A stretch of DNA of 64,000 nt from Micromonospora lupini (GTDB taxonomy: Bacteria > Actinomycetota > Actinomycetes > Mycobacteriales > Micromonosporaceae), in assembly GCF_026342015.1 (NCBI RefSeq), contig NZ_JAPENL010000002.1:935001-999000 (forward strand), given 5' to 3'. Below the pieces are notes generated by a model, which searched no databases, was not told the origin of the DNA, and saw nothing but the letters and a program-made list of their open reading frames with translations. This document shows positions 1-8,415 of this stretch, piece after piece; within the stretch, counting starts at the first letter, position 1; each line of letters begins with the position of its first letter. Both the position numbers and the translations under genes were made by a program.

Positions 1-723
1 CGCACCCAGGTTGCGCGGATCGGTGACCCCGTCCAGCGCGACCAGGAGCGGCGCCTGCTGCTCCAGGGCCGCGGCGACCATGTCCTCGAAGGGCTGGTAC
101 GCAAACGGCGGCACCTGCAACCCGACGCCCTGGTGCAGCACCCCGCCGGTCATCCGGTCCAGCTCGGCGCGGCTGATCTCCAGGTTGGCGATGCCCCGGT
201 CCGCGGCAGTCCGGATGATCTCGTTGATCCGGTCGTCCATGTCGATGCCCTGGGCGACGTAGAGCGCCGTCGCCGGCACCTGGGCGCGCAGCGCCTCCAG
301 CACCGGGTTGCGCCCGACCAGCAGCTCCGGGGTGTCCTTGGAAGGGTTGGACTTGCGCCCCGGCGCGACCCGGGGGCCGGTCCGTCCGGCGGCCGGCCGG
401 CCACCACGCCCCGCCGAGCCACCACGACTCGCCGGTACGCCCCGGCCACCGCCCCTGCCCCAGGTGGTGTCCTTACTGCCCGGCTGGCCGATCTTCGGGG
501 CACGCCCCTCCTCGGCCGCCGCCCGGCGCTCCTTGTCCTGCTTCCAGGCGGTGCGCTGCGGCAGCTTCTCGGTGCCCGAGTAACCCTTGTGCCAGGGTCG
601 CTCGTCGGCGGGCAGGGTGCGCCCGCGCCCGGTGAGAGAATCCTTGTTCTTGCCGCCGGAGCCCTTGGGGGCACCCGCCTTCGGCGTCAGTCGCCGGCCA
701 CGGCGCTGCGAGTTGCCGGCCAT
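1..723 (-). CDS. rlmB: 23S rRNA 2'-O-ribose methyltransferase, SpoU/TrmH type (partial)
   Basis: The protein reads in from ATG at 723 and runs off the left window edge after about 241 residues, so the C-terminal end is missing. Residues 1-130 are a basic, Gly/Arg/Lys-rich, probably disordered extension. The SpoU substrate-binding domain then begins with LLVGRNPVLEAL near residue 134. The edge of the SPOUT catalytic domain appears as LDGVTDPRNLGA near 230. The family methylates a ribose 2'-OH in 23S rRNA (G2251 in E. coli) using SAM as donor. The long basic N-terminus is common in actinobacterial members. The ATG overlaps the cysS stop as ATGA, so the two genes are probably translationally coupled. 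The family is clear; the exact target nucleotide is inferred. Confidence 0.9.
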   Translation of the reverse strand, partial: MAGNSQRRGRRLTPKAGAPKGSGGKNKDSLTGRGRTLPADERPWHKGYSGTEKLPQRTAWKQDKERRAAAEEGRAPKIGQPGSKDTTWGRGGGRGVPASRGGSAGRGGRPAAGRTGPRVAPGRKSNPSKDTPELLVGRNPVLEALRAQVPATALYVAQGIDMDDRINEIIRTAADRGIANLEISRAELDRMTGGVLHQGVGLQVPPFAYQPFEDMVAAALEQQAPLLVALDGVTDPRNLGA

Positions 724-2138
724 CAGTCCTGCTCTCCAATAGTCCAACGGGGGCCCTGGGGGGTGTCCTCGACCACCACGCCGGCCAGCTTGAGCTGGTC
801 GCGTACCGCGTCGGCGGCGGCCCAGTCCTTGCGGCCCCGGGCCTGCGCGCGCTGCTCCAGGGCCAGCGCGATCAGGGAGTCCACCACGGCACGCAGATCG
901 TCCGAGCGGCCGCCACCGGTCCAGCCCTCATCCAGGGGGTCGACCCCGAGGATATCCAGCATCGCCCGTACCGCGGCCAGGGTGGTGCGGACGGTCACAT
1001 CGTCGCCGGTGCTCAGCGCGGTGTTGCCGTCGCGGATGTGCTGCTGCAACACGGCCAGCGCGGCGGACGTGTTGAGGTCGTCGTCCATGGCCGCCACGAA
1101 GCCGGCCGGCAGCTCACCGAACTGCCCGGCGCCCACCCGCTCGACGGCCCGCTGCACGAAACCCTCGATCCGCCGGTACGCGGTGGCCGCGTCGCGAAGC
1201 GAGTCCTCCGAGTAGTCGATCACCGAGCGGTAGTGCGCGGCGGCGTAGTAGTAACGCAGCTCCACCGGCCGCACACCCAGCGAGTCCACGTACGCCAGGT
1301 CGAGCGCGTTTCCGGCGGACTTGCCCATCTTGGCCCCGCCGATGTTGAGCAGCCCGTGGTGCACCCAGTACCGCGCGAACGGCAGCCCGGCCGCGTTGGA
1401 CTGGGCGATCTCGTTCTCGTGGTGCGGGAACGTCAGATCCAGACCGCCACCGTGGATGTCGAACTCCGGGCCGAGGTAACGCCAGCACATCGCCGAGCAC
1501 TCGATGTGCCAACCCGGGCGACCCAACCCCCACGGTGACGGCCAGTACGCGTCCGCCGGCTCGTCCGGCTTGGCGCCCTTCCAGAGGGCGAAGTCGCGCG
1601 GGTCCCGCTTGCCCCGGTCGGGGGCGTCGCCCGCCGACTGCATCGCGTCCGGCGACTGACCCGACAGCGACCCGTACGCCGGCCAGGACGCCACGTCGAA
1701 GTAGACGTCACCGGAGCCGTCGGTGGCCGGGTACGCGTGCCCGTCCGCGATCAACTTCGTGATCAGCTCGTGCATCTCCGGGATGTGCCCGGTGGCGCGC
1801 GGCTCGTAGGTGGGCGGCAGCACGTTCAACGCCCGGTACGACTCGGCGAGGATCAACTCGTTGGCGTACGCGATCGACCAGAACGGCTGACCCCGCTCGC
1901 CCGCCTTGACCAGGATCTTGTCGTCGATGTCTGTCACGTTGCGGATGAACGTGACCTCGTAGCCGGCGGTCAGCAACCAGCGACGCAGCACGTCGTAGTT
2001 GACGCCGGAGCGAAGATGGCCGATGTGCGGCGGCGCCTGGAGGGTGAGACCACACAGGTAGACCCCCACCTTGCCGGCTTCCCGCGGGACGAAGTCCCGC
2101 ACCGATCGGGTGGCGGTGTCATACAGGCGTAGCGTCAC
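723..2138 (-). CDS. cysS: cysteinyl-tRNA synthetase
   Basis: Class I aminoacyl-tRNA synthetase that charges tRNA-Cys. From the GTG at 2138 the protein is 471 residues, normal for the family. It shows the zinc-ligand motif YLCG (Cys29), the HIGH motif at residues 38-41, NVTDIDDKI near 67, a second zinc-site region IECSAMC near 212-218, HHENE near 239 and KMGKS at 270-274. An upstream in-frame start would add 27 Arg-rich residues with no family match, so I prefer the GTG. The stop overlaps the rlmB start by ATGA. In mycobacteria this pair directly follows carD-ispD-ispF. Here those genes lie more than 31 kb away on the same strand. Confidence 0.95.
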   Translation of the reverse strand: MTLRLYDTATRSVRDFVPREAGKVGVYLCGLTLQAPPHIGHLRSGVNYDVLRRWLLTAGYEVTFIRNVTDIDDKILVKAGERGQPFWSIAYANELILAESYRALNVLPPTYEPRATGHIPEMHELITKLIADGHAYPATDGSGDVYFDVASWPAYGSLSGQSPDAMQSAGDAPDRGKRDPRDFALWKGAKPDEPADAYWPSPWGLGRPGWHIECSAMCWRYLGPEFDIHGGGLDLTFPHHENEIAQSNAAGLPFARYWVHHGLLNIGGAKMGKSAGNALDLAYVDSLGVRPVELRYYYAAAHYRSVIDYSEDSLRDAATAYRRIEGFVQRAVERVGAGQFGELPAGFVAAMDDDLNTSAALAVLQQHIRDGNTALSTGDDVTVRTTLAAVRAMLDILGVDPLDEGWTGGGRSDDLRAVVDSLIALALEQRAQARGRKDWAAADAVRDQLKLAGVVVEDTPQGPRWTIGEQD

Positions 2139-2177
2139 CGTACAAGGGTAGCCGTCCACGCCTGTCCGGGTCCGCCG

Positions 2178-3014
2178 GTGCCGGGTCGTACGCTGCCAGG
2201 CGTGGACGCGACCGCACACCCCACCGAGCCACCCGCGCTCCCCGGCGGTGAAGACCCCCGTCTACGGGCCCGACGCGGCACCCCGATCGAGCAGACCGAC
2301 ATGGCCGCCGCCGGGCGGAAGGCCGCCGGGCAGGCCGTCACTGCACCTGATCCCGGCAGGCGGGCCGACGTGGTGGGCGGGCGGGCTGGGGAGACGGCGC
2401 AGACGCTGGATCGGGGGCTGCGGCTGCTGCACCTGGTCGCCGACGCGCCGGCCGGGTTGACCGTCACCGAGGTGGCGACGCGGCTCGGCATCGGGCGGGC
2501 GGCCGTCTACCGGCTGGTCGGCCCGTTGACCGGGCACGGCATGCTGCGCCGCGACAGCGACGGCCGACTCCGCCTCGGCGTCGGGGTGCTGCACCTGGCC
2601 CGACGCGCCCAGCCGCTGCTGGCCGAGGGGGCGATGCCCGCGCTACGCCGGCTCGCCGAGCAGGCCGGCGCCACCGCACACCTGACCGTGGTGGAGGGCG
2701 GCGAGGGTGTCGCCCTGGCCGTCGTCGAGCCGAGCTGGACGTCGTTCCATGTCGCGTACCGGACGGGTGCGCGACACCCCCTGGATCGAGGCGCCGCAGG
2801 ACGGGCCATCCTGGCCGGCCGGGGCGGCGCGGCAGAACCGGTGAGCAGCAGCGGGGAGTTGCAGTCCGGCGCGTACGGGGTGGCCGCTCCGGTGCTCGGC
2901 GTGCCGGGTCTGGAGGCCAGCGTCGGCGTCGTCGCGCTCGCCCCGCTGGACGTCGACCTGGTCGGCCCCCAGGTTCGCGCTGCCGCCACAGCCGTCACCG
3001 CCGCCCTCCGCTGA
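2178..3014 (+). CDS. IclR-family transcriptional regulator
   Basis: DNA-binding regulator transcribed divergently from cysS. A winged helix-turn-helix is clear around AQTLDRGLRLL and LTVTEVATRLGIGRAAVYRL (residues 74-105). A shortened effector domain follows, with HLTVVEGGEGVALAVVEP and the family-typical GAAGRAILAG. The first 60 or so residues are proline/glycine-rich and unlike the family, so the true start may be ATG 2301 or GTG 2370 rather than the GTG at 2178. A later start would also leave a normal promoter region. The effector and targets cannot be read from the sequence. It does not adjoin the catabolic genes that IclR proteins often control. Confidence 0.8.
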   Translation: MPGRTLPGVDATAHPTEPPALPGGEDPRLRARRGTPIEQTDMAAAGRKAAGQAVTAPDPGRRADVVGGRAGETAQTLDRGLRLLHLVADAPAGLTVTEVATRLGIGRAAVYRLVGPLTGHGMLRRDSDGRLRLGVGVLHLARRAQPLLAEGAMPALRRLAEQAGATAHLTVVEGGEGVALAVVEPSWTSFHVAYRTGARHPLDRGAAGRAILAGRGGAAEPVSSSGELQSGAYGVAAPVLGVPGLEASVGVVALAPLDVDLVGPQVRAAATAVTAALR

Positions 3015-3126
3015 CCTCCACCGTGTTCAGATCGCCGAAAACGCGCCATCCTGATCCGTAGAAAGCGCCACTTCGCCGACCTGGTGATGATCTCGCCGTA
3101 TAGCACTCCGGTCGCTCAGATGGATG

Positions 3127-3172
3127 TCGTCCACAGGCTCGCGCGGAGTGCCCACCCCACGTCATCCACAGG
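3127..3172. promoter_or_regulatory. paired TCCACAGG motifs upstream of the DUF559 gene
   Basis: TCGTCCACAGG at 3127-3137 and TCATCCACAGG at 3162-3172 are direct repeats differing at one base, 35 bp apart, in the 196-bp gap before the AbiEi/DUF559 gene. Each is one mismatch from the actinobacterial DnaA-box consensus TTRTCCACA. Whether DnaA or another protein binds them is unknown. Confidence 0.4.
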
Positions 3173-3210
3173 GGTAACGGGTTCCGTGCCGAGCGTCAGA
3201 GGCTGGCGAG

Positions 3211-4170
3211 ATGCCTCCTCATCCCTCCCGACCTCCAGCCCTCGCCTGGCGGGTCTTCCGTGGATCCGCCGCGATCGGACAGGGCATGGTCACCAGACAC
3301 CAGTTGCGCGGCTCGTCCTGGGTCCGACTCCGACACGACGTGTACGCCGACGCCCGCCTCGAACGTAACCACGAACTGGCCTGCCGCGCCGCGGCCCTGC
3401 GGCTGCCGCCCGAGGCGCTGATCGCCGGACCGTCGTCGGCCTACCTGCATGGCATCGAGCACGCCGCCGGGTTCGATGACGACGTGCACGTCCTGGTGCC
3501 GAGGACAGCCCGTGTCGACTCCCAACGCGGCCTTCGTGTGCATGTGGTCGGCGCCGACGCCGCCCCGACCAGGCCCGCTGGCCCGAGGGCTGTCTCACGG
3601 TCCACGCCAGGGACGGCACTGCCCGAAGTGCGGAGCGAACCGGCGATCCGCCGAACGGATCCATCCTCCGCAGCGTGGGAGGCGGCGGCCTGGTTGGACC
3701 CGCTGCGCTCGGTCGCGATCGTCGACTCGCTGCTCGCGACGGGCCTGACAACTCGGGCCTCGCTGGCCACTGTCGGCACCGCGAATGCCGAGCGGCCAGG
3801 TGGCCGACGGGCGTGCTGGGTCTTTGACCTCGCCGATTCGGGCGCACAATCCCCGCCCGAGTCGCAGCTACGGGTGCGTCTGGTGCTGGGCGGACTGCCC
3901 CGGCCGGTCGCCCAGCACCCGATCAGACTCTCTGGCGGCCTCGTCCTCCATCCCGACCTGGCCTGGCCGGAGTTTCGGGTGGCTGTGGAGTACGACGGCC
4001 GATGGCACGCGGACCCTGAGCAACTACACCGCGACCGTCGACGGCTCAACCTGCTCGTCGGCGCGGGCTGGTTGGTGCTGCACGTGACCAGCCGGCGGCT
4101 GAAGAACGACTTCCCGGCTGTGCTGAGCGAGGTGCGGTCGGCCCTGATCTCTCGCGGTTGGCGCCGCTGA
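3211..4170 (+). CDS. AbiEi-like / DUF559 nuclease-fold protein
   Basis: Protein of 319 residues with two recognisable parts. The N-terminus resembles the winged-helix region of AbiEi-type antitoxin-like proteins, with GMVTRHQLRG followed by VRLRHDVYADA. The C-terminus is a DUF559 domain, a member of the Vsr/PD-(D/E)XK nuclease superfamily. Its core reads HPDLAWPEFRVAVEYDG, then RDRRRLNLLVGAGWLVL. Asp, Glu and Asp positions that could bind metal are visible. No AbiEii-type toxin gene is adjacent, so it is unlikely to be a simple antitoxin. Such proteins are widespread in actinobacteria and mostly uncharacterised. DNA-related function is inferred from fold only. Transcription runs into a convergent terminator before the subtilase gene. 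Confidence 0.8.
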   Translation: MPPHPSRPPALAWRVFRGSAAIGQGMVTRHQLRGSSWVRLRHDVYADARLERNHELACRAAALRLPPEALIAGPSSAYLHGIEHAAGFDDDVHVLVPRTARVDSQRGLRVHVVGADAAPTRPAGPRAVSRSTPGTALPEVRSEPAIRRTDPSSAAWEAAAWLDPLRSVAIVDSLLATGLTTRASLATVGTANAERPGGRRACWVFDLADSGAQSPPESQLRVRLVLGGLPRPVAQHPIRLSGGLVLHPDLAWPEFRVAVEYDGRWHADPEQLHRDRRRLNLLVGAGWLVLHVTSRRLKNDFPAVLSEVRSALISRGWRR

Positions 4171-4180
4171 GCACACAGAG

Positions 4181-4262
4181 GTTTGATCGACTCCAGGTCG
4201 CCGACATGGGGCCATCAGCGAAGCCTGTTAGCGCCACATCGGCGATCTGCAGTCGATCAAAC
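4181..4262. repeat. long imperfect inverted repeat (REP-like)
   Basis: Arms 4181-4209 and 4234-4262 match at 25 of 29 positions as an inverted repeat, each beginning from outside with GTTTGATCGACT, around a 24-nt loop. It lies just after the DUF559 stop and before a separate terminator hairpin. The four mismatches are scattered, as in a mobile or REP-type palindrome that has drifted. Confidence 0.6.
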
Positions 4263-4274
4263 CCTTCACACGTG

Positions 4275-4308
4275 CGAGGCCCGGTCGACAGTGGTCGACC
4301 GGGCCTCG
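4275..4308. terminator. bidirectional intrinsic terminator
   Basis: A perfect 15-bp stem (4275-4289 with 4294-4308) closes a 4-nt loop. It sits between the convergent DUF559 and subtilase genes and can serve both. There is no strong T tract, which is usual in high-GC actinobacteria. Confidence 0.75.
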
Positions 4309-4318
4309 AGGTGGTGTC

Positions 4319-6013
4319 TTACGGGCGGGCGTTCGGCTTGAGCGGAGTCTTCACCGCCGCGTAGGCGTCGACGATCCCGTACCCGTAGAAGCCGTTGAAG
4401 TTGACCCCACCGGCGCAGTACGCGTCGTAGGTCTCGTCACGGCCCTCGTTGCGGTACTGCTGGAGGCGCGGTTCCGGGCAGGCGTGCTCGGCCGCCGTGC
4501 GGTAGAGGTGCTGCTCGACCAGGTCCGGGGACATGCCGAAGCCACCCCGGCCCTGCGGCTTGCCGTACCGGCTGACGATCAGCGCGGCGACGCCGGCGGC
4601 GTGCGGGGACGCCATCGAGGTGCCCTGGAGGTAGGTGTAGTAGCCGCACTCACCGTTGGCCTTGCACTGCTTGAAGACCGACTCCTCGAAGCCGGCGACG
4701 ATGTTGCCGTCGGCGTCGACCGAGCCCTCCTCCTGAAGCACGTGCTTCGGGTACGACGAGAGGATCATGTTGGCGTCGGTGCGGTACGAGTCGGTGCCGA
4801 AGCCGTCCCGGAACCAACCACCCGGCGCGGCGACGGAGATCTGCTCGGTGCCGTAGCTGGAGAAGTCGGACTTCTTGCCGGACGGGCCGACCGACGACAC
4901 GCCGATCACGTGTGGGCCCTCGGTGGGCAGGTCCCAGCAGCTGTTGTTGTCGATCGGCCGGGGGTACGGGTCGGCCCCGTAGTCCGGGCTGGTGGTGTCG
5001 GTACGGGGTGCGCCCAGGTCCTCGTTGTTGTTGCCGAGCGCGCCGACAAGTGTGACGCCCTTGTTGTGGGCGAAGACGAGCGCCCGCTTCATCGCCTTGA
5101 TGATGGCCCGCTGCTCGGCCTGGTCCTCGGGCGAGTCGGCCGGGTTGGCGGTGCAGTTGTAGAGCCACGGGTCGACGTAGAACGACATGTTGACCACGTC
5201 GATCCCGGACCGGCCGGCGTAGACGAGGGCGTTGACCACCGGGTCGAGGAAGAAGTAGCCGGAGTCCTGGCCACCCTTCAGCTCGACCAGCGAAACGTTC
5301 GGGGCGACACCGGACAGGCCGAAGCCGTTGGCTGCAGCGCCGATGGTGCCGGCCACGTGGGTGCCGTGCCCGCCGTCGTCGGTGCCGACCGGGTCGAGGC
5401 AGCTCGCCACCTCGCAATCGCCGTCCACGTCGATCCGGTCGGGCGCGAAGTTGCGCGACAGCGACCAGTTGAAGTTCGGCGCGATGTCGGGGTTGCTGGC
5501 GTCGACGCCGGTGTCGAGGACGCCGACTGTCACCCGACGGTCGCCGGGCTCGATCTTGCGGGCCTTGTCGGCCCGGATCATTTCCAGGCCCCAGAGCTTC
5601 TCGTCGAGCGGGTCCAGCTTGGCACCCTTCTTCGCTGCCGCACCGGCAGCGCGCGCAGTGCCGGCAGCAGTCAGGTGCTCCTGCTCGACCCGGTCCAGCT
5701 TCGGCTTGCGGCCGATGGCCTTCTGCTCGGCGGCGCCGATCAGGCTCGGGGCTGCCGTCGCCCTGGCCGCGAAGTCGGCCCGATCACTGGTGACCTGAAA
5801 CATGCCGACCTCGTCGGACCGGGACACCACAGTGCCGCCGGCTGCCTGGATGGCGGCGACGGCCGTGTCGGCGGCGAAGCCGTCCTCGGCGACGACAGTG
5901 AAGGTGCGGGAGGTGCTCGGCGCGGCGCTGGCCGGTACACCCAGGCCCGCTGCCGTCAGTGCCAGTGCTGCCGCGGTCGCGACGGCCCCGGCGGTGAAGC
6001 GCTTGCTCACCAC
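4319..6013 (-). CDS. secreted S8 (subtilisin-family) serine protease
   Basis: Exported protease of 564 residues. Residues 1-31 form a Sec signal peptide ending PASAA. Residues 37-78 resemble an inhibitor_I9 propeptide. The catalytic domain carries the triad: Asp167 in VGVLDTGVD, His216 in GHGTHVAGT and Ser466 in QGTSMASPHAAG. The oxyanion-hole Asn lies in ALGNNN near 328. Several cysteines (200, 205, 287, 359, 450, 456) may form disulfides in the extracellular enzyme. The chosen GTG is followed at once by a second GTG, so the start is uncertain by one residue. It stands alone: no dedicated substrate or lantibiotic genes adjoin it. A general extracellular proteolysis role is inferred. Confidence 0.93.
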   Translation of the reverse strand: MVSKRFTAGAVATAAALALTAAGLGVPASAAPSTSRTFTVVAEDGFAADTAVAAIQAAGGTVVSRSDEVGMFQVTSDRADFAARATAAPSLIGAAEQKAIGRKPKLDRVEQEHLTAAGTARAAGAAAKKGAKLDPLDEKLWGLEMIRADKARKIEPGDRRVTVGVLDTGVDASNPDIAPNFNWSLSRNFAPDRIDVDGDCEVASCLDPVGTDDGGHGTHVAGTIGAAANGFGLSGVAPNVSLVELKGGQDSGYFFLDPVVNALVYAGRSGIDVVNMSFYVDPWLYNCTANPADSPEDQAEQRAIIKAMKRALVFAHNKGVTLVGALGNNNEDLGAPRTDTTSPDYGADPYPRPIDNNSCWDLPTEGPHVIGVSSVGPSGKKSDFSSYGTEQISVAAPGGWFRDGFGTDSYRTDANMILSSYPKHVLQEEGSVDADGNIVAGFEESVFKQCKANGECGYYTYLQGTSMASPHAAGVAALIVSRYGKPQGRGGFGMSPDLVEQHLYRTAAEHACPEPRLQQYRNEGRDETYDAYCAGGVNFNGFYGYGIVDAYAAVKTPLKPNARP

Positions 6014-6115
6014 ATCGGATCCTCTCGTTGAGGGACGTGGCAGCCATCACACAACACCGGCCAGCTTTGCGCCAGGTGAACGTCCGTTATGGCGGTGAAT
6101 CTCTCGTTCATCCGC

Positions 6116-6823
6116 TCAATTCAATGCGGGCGATCCTGCCGACAGGTCAGCCAGGACCGATGGCAGATCGGCCAGGGTGGACACCTCCGCGTCGGGGGCG
6201 AACCCGGCCGGGCGGGGCAGCCCGTACCGGTTCAGCCACACCGATCGCAGGCCGGCCTGCCGGGGTGCCACCACGTCGTGCTCCCACGAGTCACCGACGT
6301 ACACGATCTGACCGGCGGGGACCTCGGCGGCCTCGACCACCGCCGCGTAGAACTCCGGGGCGGGCTTCTTGGGCAGCCCGTTCTCGTGCGCGTACAACTC
6401 GAAGGCGAACTCGCCGGCGAGCCCGCAGCGTTCGGCGCGGCTGTTGCCGTTGGTGGCGAAGCCCAGCGCGTACCGGGCGCGCAGCGTGGCCAGCGTCGGC
6501 GGGACGTCCGGGAAGGGGCGGGTGAGGGCGAAGCGGCGGGCGAAGAAGAGGGCGGCGATCTCGTCCAGGTGGTCGTCGAGTCCGGCGCGGGCCAGCGATC
6601 GGGCCAGCGCGGCCCGGCGGATCTCCAGCACCGGGGCGGCGCTCAGCCGGCCGAAGACGGCGTCCCAGTCGGACTCCAGCTCGGCGAGCGTCACGCCGGC
6701 CGCGACAGGCGTACGGCGGCGCATCTCGTCGAGGACTGCCACCAACCCACCGGTCACCGCCGGCCGCAGGTCCAGCAGGGTCTCGTCGGCGTCGAACACC
6801 ACGGTGGTCAGCACGACGTCCAC
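6116..6823 (-). CDS. HAD-superfamily hydrolase
   Basis: Predicted phosphatase of 235 residues. Motif I with the nucleophile Asp is VVFDADETLLD at the N-terminus. Motif II is FATNGN, the motif III lysine lies in GLPKKPAPEF, and motif IV is VYVGDSWEHD. The helical cap between motifs I and II fits a subfamily I enzyme such as a pyrimidine-nucleotidase or haloacid-type hydrolase. The GTG at 6823 leaves only 4 bp after the stop of the upstream EamA gene, so the two are probably co-transcribed. A second GTG at 6814 is an alternative start. The substrate is not predictable. Confidence 0.88.
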   Translation of the reverse strand: MDVVLTTVVFDADETLLDLRPAVTGGLVAVLDEMRRRTPVAAGVTLAELESDWDAVFGRLSAAPVLEIRRAALARSLARAGLDDHLDEIAALFFARRFALTRPFPDVPPTLATLRARYALGFATNGNSRAERCGLAGEFAFELYAHENGLPKKPAPEFYAAVVEAAEVPAGQIVYVGDSWEHDVVAPRQAGLRSVWLNRYGLPRPAGFAPDAEVSTLADLPSVLADLSAGSPALN

Positions 6824-6827
6824 TCTC

Positions 6828-7784
6828 TCATTGCGCGCTGCGAGCCAGCACGGGCTCGGGGCTGGCGGGCGCGGGCGTGCCGCGCAGCTCGTCGAGGCGC
6901 ACCAGGGCGACCCCGGCGACGATGAGCGCACCGCCGAAGAGCTGCCACGGGGTCGGCAGCTCTTCGAGGAACAGCCAGGCGATGAGCACCGCGAACAGCA
7001 CCTCGGTCAGCCCGACGAACGACGACAGCCGGGGACCGAGGATCCGGGTGCCGGCGATGCCGGCCAGGTACGCGATCACGGCGGCGACCAGGGTGAGCCC
7101 GACGATGGGTAGCAGCCAGGTGGTGCGGTGCCCGGCGAAGGTTACCTCGCCGAACGTGGCGCGCAGCGGCAGCAGACCGGTCAGCCCGACGAGGAGCAGC
7201 ACCGCGGCGCCGACGGCCATGCCGCCGCTGGCCATGGCGACCGAGGGCAGCCGGGGGTCGACCCGACCGGCGAGCACGAAGTAGCCGGCCAGGCCGAACG
7301 CGGCGCCCAGTCCCCACAGCAGGCCGACCGGATTGAAGCCGGCGGTGCCGGTGAGGTCCAGGACGAACGCCAACCCGCACAGGGCCGCGGCCGAACCGGC
7401 GACGGTGAGCCGCCGGGGACGCTGGCCGTGCCGCAGCCACATCCAGCCGACCACGAGGATGATGCCCAGGTACTCCAGCAGGAGCGCGATGCCGACCGGC
7501 AGGTAGCGCACGGCGTTGAAGAAGCACACCTGTGCCAGCGCCACCCCGAGCAGCCCGAACATCACGACCGCCGCGCTGTTCTGGCGTAGCACGTGCCACC
7601 TGCCGCGCAGCGACAGTAGGGCGGGGATCGCCAGCACCAGGGCGGCCACGCCGACCCGGGCGACCACTGCGGCCTCGGCCGACCAGCCGGCCTCGATGAG
7701 CGACCGTGCGAAGGTGCCCGAGGTGGCGAACGTGACCGCGGAGAGCAGTGCCAGCGCGGCGCCGACGGCGGGTCGTGACTGCAT
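6828..7784 (-). CDS. EamA/DMT-family membrane transporter
   Basis: Integral membrane protein of about 318 residues with ten hydrophobic segments arranged as two EamA repeats. The first repeat starts GAALALLSAVTFATSG, and the second centres on LLWGLGAAFGLAGYFVLAG. The C-terminus ends with the family's typical LFGGALIVAGVAL. Such transporters export amino acids or other small metabolites. I place the start at ATG 7784, where GAGGAG lies about 7 nt upstream; an in-frame extension to 7820 would run into a palindromic operator. It is divergent from the CGNR regulator gene and shares its control region. The HAD gene follows within 4 bp. Confidence 0.9.
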   Translation of the reverse strand: MQSRPAVGAALALLSAVTFATSGTFARSLIEAGWSAEAAVVARVGVAALVLAIPALLSLRGRWHVLRQNSAAVVMFGLLGVALAQVCFFNAVRYLPVGIALLLEYLGIILVVGWMWLRHGQRPRRLTVAGSAAALCGLAFVLDLTGTAGFNPVGLLWGLGAAFGLAGYFVLAGRVDPRLPSVAMASGGMAVGAAVLLLVGLTGLLPLRATFGEVTFAGHRTTWLLPIVGLTLVAAVIAYLAGIAGTRILGPRLSSFVGLTEVLFAVLIAWLFLEELPTPWQLFGGALIVAGVALVRLDELRGTPAPASPEPVLARSAQ

Positions 7785-7809
7785 CTCGGGCTCCTCGGGA
7801 CGACACGGT

Positions 7810-7840
7810 GTCATGAGCAAACTATCCTTGTGCTCATGAC
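7810..7840. promoter_or_regulatory. palindromic operator between EamA and CGNR genes
   Basis: A perfect 10-bp inverted repeat: GTCATGAGCA at 7810-7819 and TGCTCATGAC at 7831-7840, with an 11-bp AT-richer spacer. A third half-site, GCTCATGAC, lies at 7879-7887 just inside the CGNR gene. Position and symmetry suggest the CGNR regulator controls itself and the transporter here. Confidence 0.65.
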
Positions 7841-7869
7841 GCTAGGCGGCCACCGTGACAGGAGTCAAG

Positions 7870-8415
7870 TTGCTATTCGCTCATGACACCGAATGTTCGC
7901 TGATCGCCGCCACCGCGCTTGTCAACACCGCGGGCCGCGACGGCGAGTTGCTGCCCGATGTCGCCGCGCTTGACGCGTTCTTCAGCCGGCACTCCTACAG
8001 CGGGCGGCACGAGCACACCGACGCCGAGCTGCGCGCCGTGCGGGAGCTGCGGCCCCGGCTGCGCCGGATCTGGCACGCCGAGCCGGCCGAGATCGTCGCC
8101 ATGGTCAACGCCCTGCTGCTCGAGCACCGGGCGATACCGCAGCTCATCGAGCACGACGACGAGCCGTACCACCTGCATGCCGTGCCCCGCGACGCGCCGC
8201 TGGCCACCCGCATGGCGGTGGAGGCGGCGATGGCTATCGCCGACCTGGTCCGGATGGGCGAGCTGAGCCGACTGCGGATCTGCGAGTACCCGGACTGCGA
8301 CAACGTGGTCGTCGACCTGTCCCGCAACCGGTCGCGGCGGTTCTGCGAGGCCGGCTGCGGCAACCGGGCGGCGGTGACCGCCTACCGCGCCCGCAGGGCC
8401 GCCGGCCGGTCCTGA
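7870..8415 (+). CDS. CGNR zinc-finger (ABATE-type) transcriptional regulator
   Basis: Protein of about 181 residues. The N-terminal stress-responsive (ABATE-like) domain starts LLFAHDTECSLIAATALVNT. The C-terminal CGNR zinc finger has Cys pairs in LRICEYPDCD and FCEAGCGNR, followed by the basic tail AYRARRAA. The family binds DNA. I chose TTG 7870 because AGGAG precedes it at good spacing and the protein then begins like its relatives; GTG 7855 is an alternative. It is divergent from the EamA exporter with a palindrome between them, the usual layout of a local autoregulated switch. Its 3' end overlaps the convergent GNAT gene by 34 bp. Confidence 0.88.
   Translation: MLFAHDTECSLIAATALVNTAGRDGELLPDVAALDAFFSRHSYSGRHEHTDAELRAVRELRPRLRRIWHAEPAEIVAMVNALLLEHRAIPQLIEHDDEPYHLHAVPRDAPLATRMAVEAAMAIADLVRMGELSRLRICEYPDCDNVVVDLSRNRSRRFCEAGCGNRAAVTAYRARRAAGRS

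Noticed and set aside
3211..4170. AbiE toxin-antitoxin system
   Set aside because: No AbiEii nucleotidyltransferase gene is adjacent, and the C-terminus is a DUF559 nuclease fold.
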